Of a stretch of DNA of 64,000 nt, positions 46,810 to 55,502 are shown piece by piece (position 1 is the first letter of the stretch; every line of letters begins with the position of its first letter). Source of the DNA: Planobispora longispora (GTDB lineage Bacteria; Actinomycetota; Actinomycetes; Streptosporangiales; Streptosporangiaceae); NCBI RefSeq assembly GCF_016863135.1, contig NZ_BOOH01000057.1, forward strand, positions 62,001-126,000. The letters run 5' to 3'. The notes under the pieces were generated by a model. It saw nothing but the letters and a program-made list of their open reading frames with translations, was not told the DNA's origin and searched no databases. A program made the position numbers and the translations under genes.

Positions 46810-47763
46810 ATGGACAGCACCGCAACCGCCGCCGGGTACGTCACCCGGCGCCCCGCAGCCGACGACGCCCACGCCATCCACGAGCTGATCTCGCTCTGCG
46901 ACACGCAGGTGATCGGCAAGGCGGACATGACCCTGGACGACGTCGTGGACGAGCTCAACGAGCCCGGCTTCGACAAGGAAAAGGACGGCTGGCTCGTGCA
47001 CGACGGAGCCGGCCGCCTGGTCGCCTGGGCCTGGGCCCGCGGCAAGGGCGACAGCGACAACGTGGACGTCGAGGTGGTGATCCACCCCGACGCCCAGGCC
47101 CTCACCGGCCGGCTCTGGGACACCGTGACCGAGCGGGCCAGGCAGATCACCGCCGCGCAGGGCCACGACCGCGCCGTCCTGGACATCGGCCTCTACCGCG
47201 AGGACAGCGGCAAGCGCGCCGTCGCCGCCGCCCGCGGTTTCGCCCCCGCGACCAGCTTCATCCGGCTCCTGGTCGACCACGAGGGGCCGGTCGCCGAACC
47301 CGCCGCCCCGACCGGGATCACCCTCCGCGCCGGCGACGCCGACGAGGTGCGCCGTCACGGCCACGCCGTCCAGCAGGCGGGGTTCGCCGAGCACTTCGGG
47401 TTCGTCCCCAAGGGCTTCGACGAGTGGTTCGCCGACCTGGACGCCTCCAGCAACACCGACTGGTCCCAGCTGCTCGTCGCCTACGCCGACGGCGAGCCCG
47501 CGGCGATGCTGCTCGGCACGGACATGTTCGCCGGGGACGAGAACTGCGGCTACGTCCGCCAGCTCGCCGTCCTGCCCGCCTTCCGCGGCCGCGGCCTGGG
47601 CCGGTTCATGCTCCGCACGGCGTTCGCCGCCGACGCCCGGCGCGGCAGGGTCGGCACCTACCTGCACGTCGACGCCAACAACAGCACCCCCGCCCTGGAC
47701 CTGTACCTGTCGGTGGGCATGCGGCAGGTGCTGGCCATCGACGTCTGGCGCCGTACGGTCTGA
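46810..47763 (+). CDS. GNAT-family N-acetyltransferase with two GNAT halves
   Basis: The 317-residue protein has a weak N-terminal GNAT domain (about 12-150) and a clear C-terminal one (about 165-315) with the acetyl-CoA motif VRQLAVLPAFRGRGLGRFML and AGDENCGYV. The tandem arrangement resembles mycothiol synthase-like proteins, in which only one half is active. Start ATG 46810, 101 bp after the exporter. Acceptor unknown. Convergent with the next exporter across a pair of strong hairpins. Confidence 0.85.
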   Translation: MDSTATAAGYVTRRPAADDAHAIHELISLCDTQVIGKADMTLDDVVDELNEPGFDKEKDGWLVHDGAGRLVAWAWARGKGDSDNVDVEVVIHPDAQALTGRLWDTVTERARQITAAQGHDRAVLDIGLYREDSGKRAVAAARGFAPATSFIRLLVDHEGPVAEPAAPTGITLRAGDADEVRRHGHAVQQAGFAEHFGFVPKGFDEWFADLDASSNTDWSQLLVAYADGEPAAMLLGTDMFAGDENCGYVRQLAVLPAFRGRGLGRFMLRTAFAADARRGRVGTYLHVDANNSTPALDLYLSVGMRQVLAIDVWRRTV

Positions 47764-47823
47764 GACCTCCGTACGGCCGAGGCCGCTGTACGGCTGGGAC
47801 CTCCGTACGGTCTGAGACCCCGG

Positions 47824-47878
47824 ATCGGGCGCAGCCCGATGCGGGGGCCGTACCCGCGGCCGGCGTCCCGGCCGCGGG
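47824..47878. terminator. Two hairpins in the convergent gap (bidirectional terminator)
   Basis: ATCGGGC-GCA-GCCCGAT at 47824-47840, and an 11-bp perfect stem 47853-47863/47868-47878 (CCCGCGGCCGG with loop CGTC). The 121-bp gap also has several CGTACGG strings. Confidence 0.65.
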
Positions 47879-47884
47879 CACGGC

Positions 47885-49267
47885 TCAGCGCGCGGGCCGC
47901 ACCCGCAGCAGGGGCAGCGCGCACGCCCCCGCCGCCACCGCCGTGACCCCCAGAGCCACCGCGGCGGCCGTGATCGACCCCTGCGCCAGGTACAGCGTGC
48001 CGAACGTCGCCACGCCCACCACCTGGCCGAGCTGCATCACCATCACGAGCAGCCCGCTGGCGTCGGAGGCGTCGGCGGGGGCGACATGCGTGAGGGCCAC
48101 CCCGAGCACCGGGCTGAACGTCCCGGCCAGGGCCGCCCCCGTCACCGCCAGCATGACCGCCAGCAGCGGCTGCCCGTGCCCGCCCCCGCCGAACGCGGCC
48201 GCCAGGCCGAGATAACCCAGTCCGGCGACGCCGAACGAAGCGACGATCAACCGGCGCTGCAGCCGCTCGGGGATCCGCCGCCAGTTGAGGCTGGCCGCGG
48301 CGAAGGCCACCGCCATGGGCAGGAACGTCAGGCCCGCCTCGACCGGGCTGGCGCCCAGCGGGCCCTGCAGGTGCAGCGCGATCGTGAACAGGAAACCCCC
48401 GTAGGTCGCCATGACCCCGAGCACCGCCAGCACCGACGGGACCACCCCCGGCGCGCCGAGCACCCGCGCCGGCACCAGCGGCGCGACGGCCCGCCGCTCC
48501 ACCGCCACGAACACCCCGGCCAGGGCCGCGCTCCCGGCCATCGCCGCCCAGCCCCACAGCGGCCAGTCCTGCTCGTGCCCCAGCACCAGCGGCACCACCA
48601 GCAGGCTCACCGCCGCCGAGAGCGTGACCAGACCCGGCAGGTCCAGCGCCCGCGGGGCGCCGCGTCCGGAGGCGGGCGGCAGCCGCCGCCCGGCGACGAG
48701 CAGGCCCAGCCCGATCGGCACGTTCACCAGGAACACCGGCCGCCAGGCAGTGCCCAGCAGGTCGGCCGAGACCAGCAGGCCGCCCAGCACCTGGCCGGCG
48801 ATCGCCGCCCCGGAGATCACCGCGGCGTACAGGCTGAGCGCCCGGACCCGGGCCGCCCCCGCGAAGTTCGTCTGGATCATGCTCAGCACCTGCGGGACCA
48901 TCAGCGCCGCCCCCGCGCCCTGCAGCAGCCGGAAGGCGATCAGCTGGCCCGCCGAGACGGCCAGCCCGCAGGCCAGGGACGCGGCGGTGAACAGCGCCAG
49001 GCCGGACAGGAACAGCCGCCGCCCGCCGTACCGGCCGCCCAGACGGGCCCCGGTGACCAGCAGCATGGCGTAGGCGACGGTGTACCCGGAAATGATCATC
49101 TGGAGCGCGGAACCCGACGCGCCGAGATCGGAACGGATGACGGGGGCGGCGACATTGACGATCGAGACGTCCAGGATCGCCATGAACTGCCCGCTCAGGA
49201 GGATCGTCAGCAGCCAGGGAGAGCGAAGGGCCGGAGTCCTCGCGGGGCCCGTGGAGACAGCGGTCAT
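47885..49267 (-). CDS. MFS transporter, DHA2 family (EmrB/QacA type)
   Basis: The 460-residue exporter has helix-1 motif FMAILDVSIVNVAAPVI, motif A GARLGGRYGGRRLF and GQVLGGLLVSADLLGTAWRP, and is Ala/Gly/Leu-rich throughout. Start ATG 49267; a longer frame to 49339 lies in the promoter. Divergent from the MmyB-like XRE regulator at 49375, the third regulator/exporter pair in the window. Substrate unknown. Confidence 0.9.
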   Translation of the reverse strand: MTAVSTGPARTPALRSPWLLTILLSGQFMAILDVSIVNVAAPVIRSDLGASGSALQMIISGYTVAYAMLLVTGARLGGRYGGRRLFLSGLALFTAASLACGLAVSAGQLIAFRLLQGAGAALMVPQVLSMIQTNFAGAARVRALSLYAAVISGAAIAGQVLGGLLVSADLLGTAWRPVFLVNVPIGLGLLVAGRRLPPASGRGAPRALDLPGLVTLSAAVSLLVVPLVLGHEQDWPLWGWAAMAGSAALAGVFVAVERRAVAPLVPARVLGAPGVVPSVLAVLGVMATYGGFLFTIALHLQGPLGASPVEAGLTFLPMAVAFAAASLNWRRIPERLQRRLIVASFGVAGLGYLGLAAAFGGGGHGQPLLAVMLAVTGAALAGTFSPVLGVALTHVAPADASDASGLLVMVMQLGQVVGVATFGTLYLAQGSITAAAVALGVTAVAAGACALPLLRVRPAR

Positions 49268-49307
49268 GGGACGACTCTGCGGCCGGGCGGATACGGGTAG
49301 TGAGAGC

Positions 49308-49329
49308 CTGCCGATCCTGGTACCGGCAG
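49308..49329. promoter_or_regulatory. CTGCCG/CGGCAG inverted repeat between exporter and XRE regulator
   Basis: Arms 49308-49313 and 49324-49329 with a 10-base spacer containing GGTAC, in the 107-bp divergent gap. Possible operator. Confidence 0.35.
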
Positions 49330-49374
49330 CACCTGGCAAGCGGGTCGCATGTCGGTCAGCATGGGGAGGTGACC

Positions 49375-50373
49375 GTGACCCAGCCCGACGCCCGCCCCGC
49401 CGGCCGTACCGGAAGCCGCCGGGGCGCCCGCGACGCGACGGCGGACGCCGGGATCGCCGCGGGGACGGGGACGCCGGCGGACGCCAGGCCTGCCGCGAGG
49501 GCGGGGACGCCGGCGGGAAGCCGATCGGGCGCCCGCCGGACGGAACTCGCCGCCTTCCTGCGCAGCCGCCGGGAACGCGTCACCCCGGCGGACGTCGGCC
49601 TCCCGCCCGGCCTGCGCCGGCGCACTCCGGGCCTGCGCCGCGAGGAGGTCGCCCAGCTCGCCGGGGTCGGCATCACCTGGTACACCTGGCTGGAGCAGGG
49701 ACGGCCGATCAACGTCAGCGTGCAGGTGCTCGACGCGATCTCCCGCACCCTCGGGCTGGACCCGGCCGAGCACGAGCACCTCTACCGGCTCGCCGACGTG
49801 CCCGAGGTGACCGAGACCGGGGGCCGCCGCACCCTGGAACCCGAGACGCAGCTCATCCTCGACCAGCTCGACCCGATCCCCGCCGCGGTCTACAACGCCC
49901 GCTACGACCTCCTGGCCTGGAACGACACCTACGAGTGGATGTTCCCCAACCTGACGGGACAGCCGCCCGCCGCCCGCAACGCGCTCTGGCAGCTGTTCAC
50001 CGGCCGCGACTGCTGCAACCCGGTGGTCAACCTGGAGGAGGAGCTCCCGCAGATGGTGGCGACCCTGCGCGCCGGGTTCGGCCGCCATCTCGGCGAACCC
50101 GTCTGGACCGACTTCGTCCGGCGCCTTTCGGCGGCGAGCCCCGAGTTCGCCCGGATGTGGGACACCCATGACGTGGCCAGGCCCGGCAGCCGTATGAAGA
50201 TCTTCCAGCACAGCGTCGCGGGGCTGATCCGCACCGTCTCGACGAGCATGACCCTGGCCTCGCCGCCGGAGACCCGCATGGTGGTCTACACGCCCGCCGA
50301 CGACGAGAGCCGCGAGCGCATCGCCTGGCTCCGCGCGAACCTGGAGGTTCCCACCCCCGACCACGTCCACTGA
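49375..50373 (+). CDS. XRE-family regulator with MmyB-like ligand-binding domain
   Basis: The 332-residue protein has an Ala/Arg-rich N-terminal region with no fold (about residues 1-45). An XRE HTH follows (about 47-115, RRTPGLRREEVAQLAGVGIT WYTWLEQGR), then a PAS-like MmyB ligand domain (PAAVYNARYDLLAWN, WQLFTGRDCC). MmyB-type regulators were linked to methylenomycin control and bind fatty-acid-like ligands. GTG 49375 has GGGGAGG 5 bases upstream. Divergent from the DHA2 exporter, its likely target. Confidence 0.9.
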   Translation: MTQPDARPAGRTGSRRGARDATADAGIAAGTGTPADARPAARAGTPAGSRSGARRTELAAFLRSRRERVTPADVGLPPGLRRRTPGLRREEVAQLAGVGITWYTWLEQGRPINVSVQVLDAISRTLGLDPAEHEHLYRLADVPEVTETGGRRTLEPETQLILDQLDPIPAAVYNARYDLLAWNDTYEWMFPNLTGQPPAARNALWQLFTGRDCCNPVVNLEEELPQMVATLRAGFGRHLGEPVWTDFVRRLSAASPEFARMWDTHDVARPGSRMKIFQHSVAGLIRTVSTSMTLASPPETRMVVYTPADDESRERIAWLRANLEVPTPDHVH

Positions 50374-50497
50374 CCGGTACGGGTCCGGCGGCCGGGACGT
50401 CGCCCGGAACGCAGGATGTCGCCCGGCGTCCAGGGCGTCACCCGGGCTCGGGGCGTTCCAGGGCAGCACCCCAGAGCCAGGGCAGCACCCCTGAGCC

Positions 50498-50588
50498 CAG
50501 GGCGTCACCCGGGGCTCAGGGCGTCACCCGGGGCTCAGGGCGTCACCCGGGGCTCAGGGCGTCACCCGGGGCTCAGGGCGTCACCCGG
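50498..50588. repeat. 19-bp tandem minisatellite running into the helicase gene 3' end
   Basis: Four perfect copies of CAGGGCGTCACCCGGGGCT (from 50498, 50517, 50536, 50555) and a truncated fifth from 50574. Degenerate copies reach back to about 50410. The helicase stop codon lies in the repeat. Confidence 0.9.
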
Positions 50589-51886
50589 TGCTTGGCCAGG
50601 TGGGCCATCACGGCTTGGTTGGCCTCCCAGCCGTCCGGGAACTTCACCGGCACGCCCAGCCGGACCGGCTCGGCCGACGGGTGGGCGTCCAGCAGCTCCG
50701 GGATGCCCGCCCGCGCCACCACGACGCACGCGTGCCGGTGCCGCGAGGTGAGCACGCACAACCGACCCGACTCCAGGTGGAACGCGGTGGCGTCACGCCG
50801 CCCCGAGAGCGGGTGCAGCACGATCGTCACGTCGTACTCCCGGCCCTGCAGCCGGTTGGCGGTGTCCACCGTGATCTCGTCGGGCACCCCGGCCGCGCGG
50901 ATCGCCGCCACCTGGTCGCGGTGGGCCGCGCCGATCGCGATCCGGTCCGCCGTGACCGGGTGGCTGCCCCGCTCCGAGTGCGCCACCGGAGCCCGCTGCA
51001 GCAGCCGTACCGCCAGCAGCGCCACCGCCTGCACCGCCTCGGCGTCGGTGCGGATCGTGTGCCGGTTCGGCAGCTCGTACAGCGCCCAGCCCGAGGCCGC
51101 CGCCGTCTCCAGCGCCCGGTCGTAGGAGGTCCGCATGCCGTTCACCGTCAGCTCCAGCGTCCGGTCGGCGTGCGTCGTCCCCGACCGGAACCCGGTGAAC
51201 GGGTAGAACGCCTCCGACACCACCGGCGCCGCCGACGCGGGCAGCCGCCACGAGACCGGGAGCCGGTGCACCGGCAGGTCCGGATTGTGGCGCAGCAGCA
51301 CCGAGACCGCGCTCTGCACCGGATCCCACGACAGGCCCGCCCACCGGTCGCCGTCCACGATCGAGAACGGGTCCAGCTGCCCCGGATCGCCCACGAACAG
51401 CGCGCGCTCGAACGACGACGCGATCCGCAGCAGCTTGTCCGAGCGCATCTGGTACGCCTCGTCGACGATCGCCCAGGGCCACGTCCGATCGCCGACCCAC
51501 GCCCACTTGTCGGCCGTGGCCACCACCACCGCGGGATCGCCCAGATCGGGCAGCTTGCTCGCCACCGAGACGTTGGCGTGCCCGTGGATCCGGGCCGGCG
51601 CGGTGTACCCGCTCGCCGACAGCCGGCCGATCGTCAGGTCCGGATGCTCGGCCGCCAGCCGCTCCACCAGGTCGTCGACCTGCTCGTTGGTCTGCGCCAC
51701 GATCATCAGCGGCTCGCCGGTCTCCGCGATGTGCCCGGCGGCTCTGACGACCAGCGTCGACTTGCCCGCCCCGGGCGGGGAGTCCACCACCACGCCGCGG
51801 TGGCGCGGCAGGTCCGCCAGCACGTCCGCCACGACGTCCGCCGCCTCCTGCTGCGGGGTCGGGGTCCGTACGATCTCAAGCGCCAT
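50573..51886 (-). CDS. SF1B DNA/RNA helicase (Upf1/Dna2-like)
   Basis: The 437-residue helicase has all superfamily-1 motifs in order. These are Walker A SPPGAGKST (36-44), motif Ia AQTNEQVDDL (64-73), motif II VDEA (141-144), motif III FVGDPGQLDPF (164-174), motif IV-like VSWRLP (211-216), motif V DTANRLQGREYDV and motif VI VLTSRHRHA. The QGxExDV form of motif V and the QTNxxVD motif are typical of Upf1/Dna2-type SF1B enzymes. It is the last gene of a four-gene operon with a RecB/Cas4-type nuclease, giving a split-Dna2 arrangement (inference). The last codons and stop lie in a 19-bp minisatellite. Confidence 0.88.
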   Translation of the reverse strand: MALEIVRTPTPQQEAADVVADVLADLPRHRGVVVDSPPGAGKSTLVVRAAGHIAETGEPLMIVAQTNEQVDDLVERLAAEHPDLTIGRLSASGYTAPARIHGHANVSVASKLPDLGDPAVVVATADKWAWVGDRTWPWAIVDEAYQMRSDKLLRIASSFERALFVGDPGQLDPFSIVDGDRWAGLSWDPVQSAVSVLLRHNPDLPVHRLPVSWRLPASAAPVVSEAFYPFTGFRSGTTHADRTLELTVNGMRTSYDRALETAAASGWALYELPNRHTIRTDAEAVQAVALLAVRLLQRAPVAHSERGSHPVTADRIAIGAAHRDQVAAIRAAGVPDEITVDTANRLQGREYDVTIVLHPLSGRRDATAFHLESGRLCVLTSRHRHACVVVARAGIPELLDAHPSAEPVRLGVPVKFPDGWEANQAVMAHLAKHRVTP

Positions 51887-51988
51887 GACCGCTCCTCCCG
51901 CCGGGGACCCCGGCTCCCGCGACGCCGGGCGCCGCCGCGATCCGTGTGACGCCGGACTTCGTGATGCCGGGCGCCGCTCTCGGGGGCG

Positions 51989-53458
51989 TCACTCCCACTC
52001 CTCCTGCGCGTCGTCGTCGCTGGGCGCGTACTCCTCCGGCGGGCCGCCGTGGGTCCACGGCGTCTGCTCGGGGTCGGGCAGCGCCGCCGAGGTCTGGAAG
52101 TCGTCGGTCAGGGAGGTGTAGCAGACCCGCTCACCCGGCTGGGGGACCGCTCCCGGAGCGGGCGTCTTGCCCCGCCCCATCCCCTTGACGATCTTCAGGG
52201 TGATCTCGCCGCCGGCCAGCCCCACCACCTCGGCGCCGTGGCCCCGCCGGTCCGGGCTGCCCAGCACGGCGCCGGGCGCCAGCCGTACCGGATCCTGCGT
52301 CCGGACAGTGATCAGCGGCCGGAGCTTGCGCGAGCGGCCCTCGCCCTCGAAATGCTCCGGCTCGGCACCCGTGACCACCCCGGCGAACGCCTCGCCGGTC
52401 AGCCGGTACTCCGCCATGACGAGCGGGTCGTCATAGGCCCGCTGCACGTCGTAACCGGCCCGCGCCCGCTCCAGCCCGGCCAGCCGCGCCGCCGCGCCCA
52501 CCGCGCCGTCCCTGCGCGCCTGCGGCGGCCCGCCCTCGGCGATCCGCTCCACGAACCGGGTGAACGACCCCCGGTCCGCATCCCACCGGTCGCGCACACG
52601 CGAACCCTCCGGCAGCGCCCGCAGCAGCTCCACCGCCCGCCACGTCAGCCGCCAGGTCGGCTCCAGCTGGCTCCGGAGCGCCTGCGCGACCCGCTCCACC
52701 GCCCGCGCCGTCGGAGCGTCCTCGTAGGCCCGGATCGCCGGCCCCAGCACCTCGTTGTCGAACCCCGGGTCGGTCGCCGGCCCGGCCGGCGGCCACAGCA
52801 GCGGATCCTCCGCCTCCTCGGCCGCCCGCGGCCCGCTCATCCCCGGCGGCGGATCGATCCAGCCCACCAGCGCCGCCAGGTTCGCGTCCTCCAGGCCGCT
52901 CTGCCCCGTCGCCCAGTGCGCGCCCAGGACGTCCGTCGCCGCCAGCAGCAGCGACGACCCCGGCTGCGAGGCCCGGTCGGTGAAATACGTCAGCCACCGG
53001 CCCAGCAGCGGCACCGACGGATGCACCGGGTACGGCCCGTCCACCCGGCGGAACCGCGTGGAGCGCCCCAGCAGCCCGGTGAACGCCACCGCCGGCCGGT
53101 TGGGCACGACGATCTGCGGCGCGTCCAGGCACCGCTCGTACGGCTCGCCGACCTTCTTCTCCACCGTCTCGGTGGCCTTCTGGAAGCTCTCGATGTACGG
53201 CAGCAGCACCTCGGCCAGCTCTCCGGCGAAGGCGAAACGCAGATCACGGTTGCGCGGCTGCGGCACCACCAGCAGCCGCGGATGATCCGGATCGGTGCCC
53301 ACCATCGCCCCCAGCGGCGCCGCGGCCTCACCGGCGAGCTTCAACGGGATGAACACCATCGGCCGCTCCGAGACGTGGCAGTGCCGGACCGTGGTGATCC
53401 GCTGCGCCACCCCGTCCCGCATCGCCCGCAACCGCGCCAGCGCCAGCAACGTACTCAC
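51989..53458 (-). CDS. 489-residue protein of unknown family in the helicase/nuclease operon
   Basis: No family recognised. The protein is soluble, with no signal peptide, membrane helix or nucleotide motif that I can see. Notable parts are RPMVFIPLKLAGEAAAPLGA near residue 35, RLLVVPQPRNRDLRFAFAGE, a central segment with PAVAFTGLLGRSTRFRRVDG, and an acidic C-terminus ending in several Asp/Glu. GTG 53458 has GGAGG 5 bases upstream. It lies 40 bp after the nuclease and 102 bp before the helicase gene, always on the same strand. By position it should be a partner or adaptor of the nuclease/helicase pair (inference). Confidence 0.8.
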   Translation of the reverse strand: MSTLLALARLRAMRDGVAQRITTVRHCHVSERPMVFIPLKLAGEAAAPLGAMVGTDPDHPRLLVVPQPRNRDLRFAFAGELAEVLLPYIESFQKATETVEKKVGEPYERCLDAPQIVVPNRPAVAFTGLLGRSTRFRRVDGPYPVHPSVPLLGRWLTYFTDRASQPGSSLLLAATDVLGAHWATGQSGLEDANLAALVGWIDPPPGMSGPRAAEEAEDPLLWPPAGPATDPGFDNEVLGPAIRAYEDAPTARAVERVAQALRSQLEPTWRLTWRAVELLRALPEGSRVRDRWDADRGSFTRFVERIAEGGPPQARRDGAVGAAARLAGLERARAGYDVQRAYDDPLVMAEYRLTGEAFAGVVTGAEPEHFEGEGRSRKLRPLITVRTQDPVRLAPGAVLGSPDRRGHGAEVVGLAGGEITLKIVKGMGRGKTPAPGAVPQPGERVCYTSLTDDFQTSAALPDPEQTPWTHGGPPEEYAPSDDDAQEEWE

Positions 53459-53498
53459 GCGGCCTCCTCCGCCGGCCGCGCGTCCACGGCTCGCCCGC

Positions 53499-54596
53499 TC
53501 ACGTGAGGCACTCCTCCCGCAGGCGGTTCGCCAGGCGGAGCACCCGGGCGATCTCCTCCTGGCCCTCGCCGGGGACGACCGTCCCCTCGGCCAGGCCCAG
53601 CGCCTCGCTCGCCGCCGCCACGCCGCCGAGCTGGTCGCGCACCTGGCGGCCGAGCAGGTCCGTCGATCCGCAGGAGCGCGCCTCGTCCCGGCAGAACATG
53701 CACATGTCACACGTCGACAGGCAGTCCGGGGCGTACCGGGCCGGTATCCGGCCCAGCGCCTCGGCCAGCTCACGCGCCGACCGGGTCGGCACGCCCTCGT
53801 CGTCCGGATCCAGGGAGAAGGTCAGCTCCGGCGGGAGCCCCTCCAGCAGCCGGTCCACGCGGGCCATCCGGGCCAGCTGCCGCTTGAGCACCGCCAGCTG
53901 CTTGCGCACGTCCACCAGCGACGCGGTGGGCCGGTTGGCGAAGTTCTCCGGGCAGATGAGCACCACGTCGTGGGAGACCCGTTCCGGGTCGTGCCCGAGG
54001 TCGGCCATGAGCGCGCGCAACGCCATCACGTACACCGCCGCCTGCCGGGCCGCCGCCGCCACCTTCTCCGGCTCCGCCTGGCCGTCGATCACCGCGAACG
54101 ACTTGATCTCCACGATGTGGAAGCGCCCGCCCAGCTGGAAGGCCAGCACGTCCGGCTCCAGGTAGGCGGTGTGCCCGGCGATCTCCAGGCTGAGCATGGG
54201 ATGGTCGTAGAAGACCGCGGCGTCCAGCTCCCGCGCGGCCCGGTCGATCAGCGCCCGGGTGTGCGAGGCCCGCAGGTGCGAGCCCACGTTCTCCACGTCC
54301 TGGTAGCCCACCTGGTCGACGGGGAGGCCGAGCAGCTCGCGCATCAGCCGCAGCAGCTCCGCGCAGCCGTTCTCCTTCACCAGGGCCTCGAACACGTTCC
54401 CCCGGGTGATCGCGAACTGCGACTGGCCGAAGGGCGCGGGGAAGCCCAGGTGCCGCGCCGTGCCGTCCTTGTCGACCCCGGCCGCGTCCAGCAGCGCCCG
54501 CCGGGCGCACCCGGGGTTGGCGGCCAGGGCCGCGATGGCCCGCGCGTCGTGCGCGCGCGGCGGCACCGGCCCGCGCAACCTGTCCAGCCGGTTCAC
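53499..54596 (-). CDS. RecB/Cas4-type PD-(D/E)XK nuclease with a probable Fe-S cluster
   Basis: The 365-residue protein has the RecB-family core: RGNVFEALV (about 65-73), Asp149 in LEPDV, Glu163-Ile-Lys165 in HIVEIKSF (PD-(D/E)XK) and the RecB motif QxxxY as Gln185-Tyr189. Cysteines sit at residue 30 (NPGCARR) and as a cluster at 292, 296, 299, 302 and 309. This is the one-plus-three(+) layout that holds a 4Fe-4S cluster in Cas4, AddB and Dna2. Such enzymes cut single-stranded DNA ends. GTG 54596, one base after the upstream stop, so tightly coupled. No Cas gene or CRISPR array is present. Confidence 0.85.
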   Translation of the reverse strand: MNRLDRLRGPVPPRAHDARAIAALAANPGCARRALLDAAGVDKDGTARHLGFPAPFGQSQFAITRGNVFEALVKENGCAELLRLMRELLGLPVDQVGYQDVENVGSHLRASHTRALIDRAARELDAAVFYDHPMLSLEIAGHTAYLEPDVLAFQLGGRFHIVEIKSFAVIDGQAEPEKVAAAARQAAVYVMALRALMADLGHDPERVSHDVVLICPENFANRPTASLVDVRKQLAVLKRQLARMARVDRLLEGLPPELTFSLDPDDEGVPTRSARELAEALGRIPARYAPDCLSTCDMCMFCRDEARSCGSTDLLGRQVRDQLGGVAAASEALGLAEGTVVPGEGQEEIARVLRLANRLREECLT

Positions 54597-54597
54597 G

Positions 54598-55395
54598 TCA
54601 ACAGGCCCCTCTCAGGGTGCTCAGCGCGGACGCGCCGAACAGGCGCTCCACGTCGGTCAGTTGCCCGCTCGCCCGCGCCGCGACCTCGGCCCGCTGCGCG
54701 GCGTCGGCGGCGAGGTGCACCTCCAGCTCCGCCCGGGCCGCGCGGACCACGGTCATCGGGTCGGCCGGGGCGAAGCCCTCGGCGGCGCCCGGGATGTTCT
54801 GGGCCATCCGCGACAGCAGCCGGGCCGCGCCCGGCGGCGAATCCGCCAGCCGCTCCAGGTGCTCGGCGATGCGCACGGCGGCGGTGAGGTAGTCGACGCG
54901 CGGGCTCAGCGGCCCCACCACCCGCGCCTCCAGCGGCCAGGTGCTGTCGGCGAGCAGCCCCCGGGCGGGGGAGAGGCGGTCGGTCAGCGCGGCGCACAGG
55001 TAGTACGGCCTGGCGTAGGGATCACTGCGGAAGGAACGTTCCTCGTCCCGGCGGAGGCTGGTGAGCTGCGGCCCCCGCAGCGCCCCGGAGAAGAACGCCG
55101 CGTTCACCGCCACGACCAGCCGGGCCGCCGCGGGCACGCCCAGCAGCAGGAGCGCCTGGTGCACCTGCTCCCGGATCGGCATCAGCGACGTCCCGGCCTC
55201 CTGCAGCTCCCGCAGGCCGGGCACGATCGCCGCGGGATCCTCGGCCATGATCGCCTCGTCCCAGGCCAGCTCGGCCCGGCGCAGATCCCCCCGGAGCGCA
55301 CGGGCCCGCGCGCCGTCGCGCGCCTTCACCGCCCGCCGCACCTCGGCGCGGAGCTCGGCGATGCGCCGCTCCAGCGCGTCCAGTGATTCACTCAC
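54598..55395 (-). CDS. Coiled-coil protein, first gene of the helicase/nuclease operon
   Basis: The 265-residue product has an N-terminal coiled coil (about residues 3-50: LDALERRIAELRAEVRRAVK, Arg/Glu/Ala heptads), followed by a helical domain. The best marked stretch is RDEERSFRSDPYARPYYLCA and GPLSPRVDYLTAAVRIAEHL. No enzyme motif. It could be a structural or DNA-binding subunit. GTG 55395; promoter region of 107 bp shared with the divergent NYN gene. Family unknown to me. Confidence 0.78.
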   Translation of the reverse strand: MSESLDALERRIAELRAEVRRAVKARDGARARALRGDLRRAELAWDEAIMAEDPAAIVPGLRELQEAGTSLMPIREQVHQALLLLGVPAAARLVVAVNAAFFSGALRGPQLTSLRRDEERSFRSDPYARPYYLCAALTDRLSPARGLLADSTWPLEARVVGPLSPRVDYLTAAVRIAEHLERLADSPPGAARLLSRMAQNIPGAAEGFAPADPMTVVRAARAELEVHLAADAAQRAEVAARASGQLTDVERLFGASALSTLRGAC

Positions 55396-55502
55396 GGCCC
55401 GGATCGTAACAGGAGTTCCACGTGTCTCCCTTGAGTTCCAGCGATTTCCAGCATTAAAGTGGCGGCTATGCAGAGGTAACTCAGGGGCAAGGGGGCATCG
55501 CT

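Noticed and set aside
50498-50588. Regular 19-bp repeats next to a Cas4-like nuclease, suggestive of a CRISPR array
   Set aside because: The units are directly tandem with no unique spacers, and no other cas gene is present; it is a minisatellite.
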